From Saccoglossus kowalevskii (lineage: Eukaryota; Hemichordata; Enteropneusta; Harrimaniidae): a stretch of DNA of 21,142 nucleotides. The notes under the pieces were generated by a model that saw only the letters and a program-made list of their open reading frames with translations, did no database searches and was not told the origin of the DNA. The translations under genes were made by a program, and so were the position numbers. Shown here in pieces: positions 21,142-21,142 of the stretch (position 1 is the first letter of the stretch; every line of letters begins with the position of its first letter). The DNA is taken from the NCBI RefSeq assembly GCF_000003605.2, contig NW_003138541.1, positions 1 to 21,142 on the forward strand. Direction: 5' to 3'.

Positions 21142-21142
21142 A

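Larger units (their letters stand above)
1..21142. repeat. 44-bp tandem satellite array filling the window
   Basis: About 480 head-to-tail copies of a 44-bp monomer, all in one orientation. Taking TTCGG as monomer positions 1-5, the landmarks are GTAC at 7-10, GTAC at 13-16, AGCT at 17-20, the AT-rich TATTATATTC around 20-29, CTCAG at 29-33 and TATTCACAGTG at 34-44. The commonest substitutions are position 1 (T/A), 4 and 5, 11 (T/A/C/G), 18 (G/A/C), 24 and 26 (A/G/T), 31 (C/T), 39 to 41, and 44. Consensus composition is roughly A10 C8 G8 T18. Length changes are rare: five 15-bp deletions and about a dozen 1-6 bp indels. There is no interspersed unique sequence and no boundary. Tandem arrays of this kind are typical of eukaryotic heterochromatin, pericentromeres or subtelomeres; which applies here cannot be read from the window. 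I do not recognise the family. Confidence 0.98.

Noticed and set aside
1..21142. CRISPR array
   Set aside because: Repeats are directly abutting with no unique spacers; the monomer is contiguous and varies by point substitution.
1..21142. Recombination signal heptamers (CACAGTG in most monomers)
   Set aside because: CACAGTG equals the V(D)J heptamer, but no ACAAAAACC-like nonamer lies 12 or 23 bp away, and the CACTGTG form flips orientation freely between monomers.
1..21142. CENP-B box
   Set aside because: TTCGGTGTA fits the TTCGNNNNA half of the box, but the CGGG half is absent (TGTA stands there). A nine-base partial match is not enough to call it.
1..21142. TATA-like promoters in every monomer (TATTATATTC)
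   Set aside because: It is part of the AT-rich stretch of the repeat. Nothing distinguishes any one copy, and no downstream gene exists.
1..21142. GTAC-core response elements (SBP-type or copper-response sites)
   Set aside because: The four-base core is present twice per monomer, but the flanks do not match a full site and there is no gene context.
1..21142. Embedded transposon or retroelement fragment
   Set aside because: I read the window for any stretch departing from the 44-bp pattern by more than about 20 bases and found none; all length anomalies are small indels or the 15-bp deletion.
1..21142. Inverted blocks within the array
   Set aside because: The reverse-complement signature (AATACTGAGAATATAATAG) was not seen anywhere; all monomers share one orientation.

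Overview
The whole window is one uninterrupted head-to-tail tandem satellite array. The monomer is 44 bp, about 36% G+C, with T clearly exceeding A on the strand given. Measuring register from the first clear TTCGG (position 100) to one near the end (21054) gives about 478 monomers, so roughly 480 in total. The array enters at base 1 and leaves at base 21142, so neither edge is visible. I found no unique flanking sequence, gene, RNA gene, transposon or CRISPR array. All monomers lie in the same orientation.

This is eukaryotic nuclear satellite DNA by character (kilobases of one short monomer with higher-order structure). I do not recognise the family and cannot name the organism. Every long open frame on the + strand is a by-product: the consensus has no stop codon in any + frame, and because 44 is not a multiple of 3 a frame cycles through all three phases every 132 bp. 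Stops appear mainly where C changes to T at monomer position 31, turning CTCAG into CTTAG.

The interest is in the second level of organisation. Monomers fall into recognisable variant types, used here as markers: TGCTAGG type, TGATCGG type, ATTATGTTC type, GTACACC type, and a 29-bp truncated type. Their order recurs in blocks, but there is no single higher-order repeat length. By-eye alignment gives block offsets of 2, 5, 6, 14, 17, 19, 22, 30, 32 and 33 monomers, plus an exact 293-bp unit containing a truncated monomer.

Region by region: 1-130 is ragged. 130-1700 is mixed monomers. 1717-3258 is a 749/793-bp block pair. 4011-5460 holds two segments that have near-identical partners 12.0 and 14.5 kb downstream. 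6497-8546 is a 1408-bp duplication with a nested 264-bp unit. 8.5-10.1 kb has more of the same module. 10121-10205 is a cluster of TT-to-T losses. 11947-12605 is the 293-bp repeat. 13.3-15.3 kb carries one block three times at 968-bp spacing. 15699-17315 is a patchwork of four consecutive segments, each nearly identical to a different place in the window. 18.0-20.1 kb is a 33-monomer duplication with a nested 220-bp repeat. 20350-21141 repeats 14555-15214 with a clean three-monomer length difference.

All alignments, counts and offsets were done by eye. A dot plot and self-alignment would settle extents and percentages.
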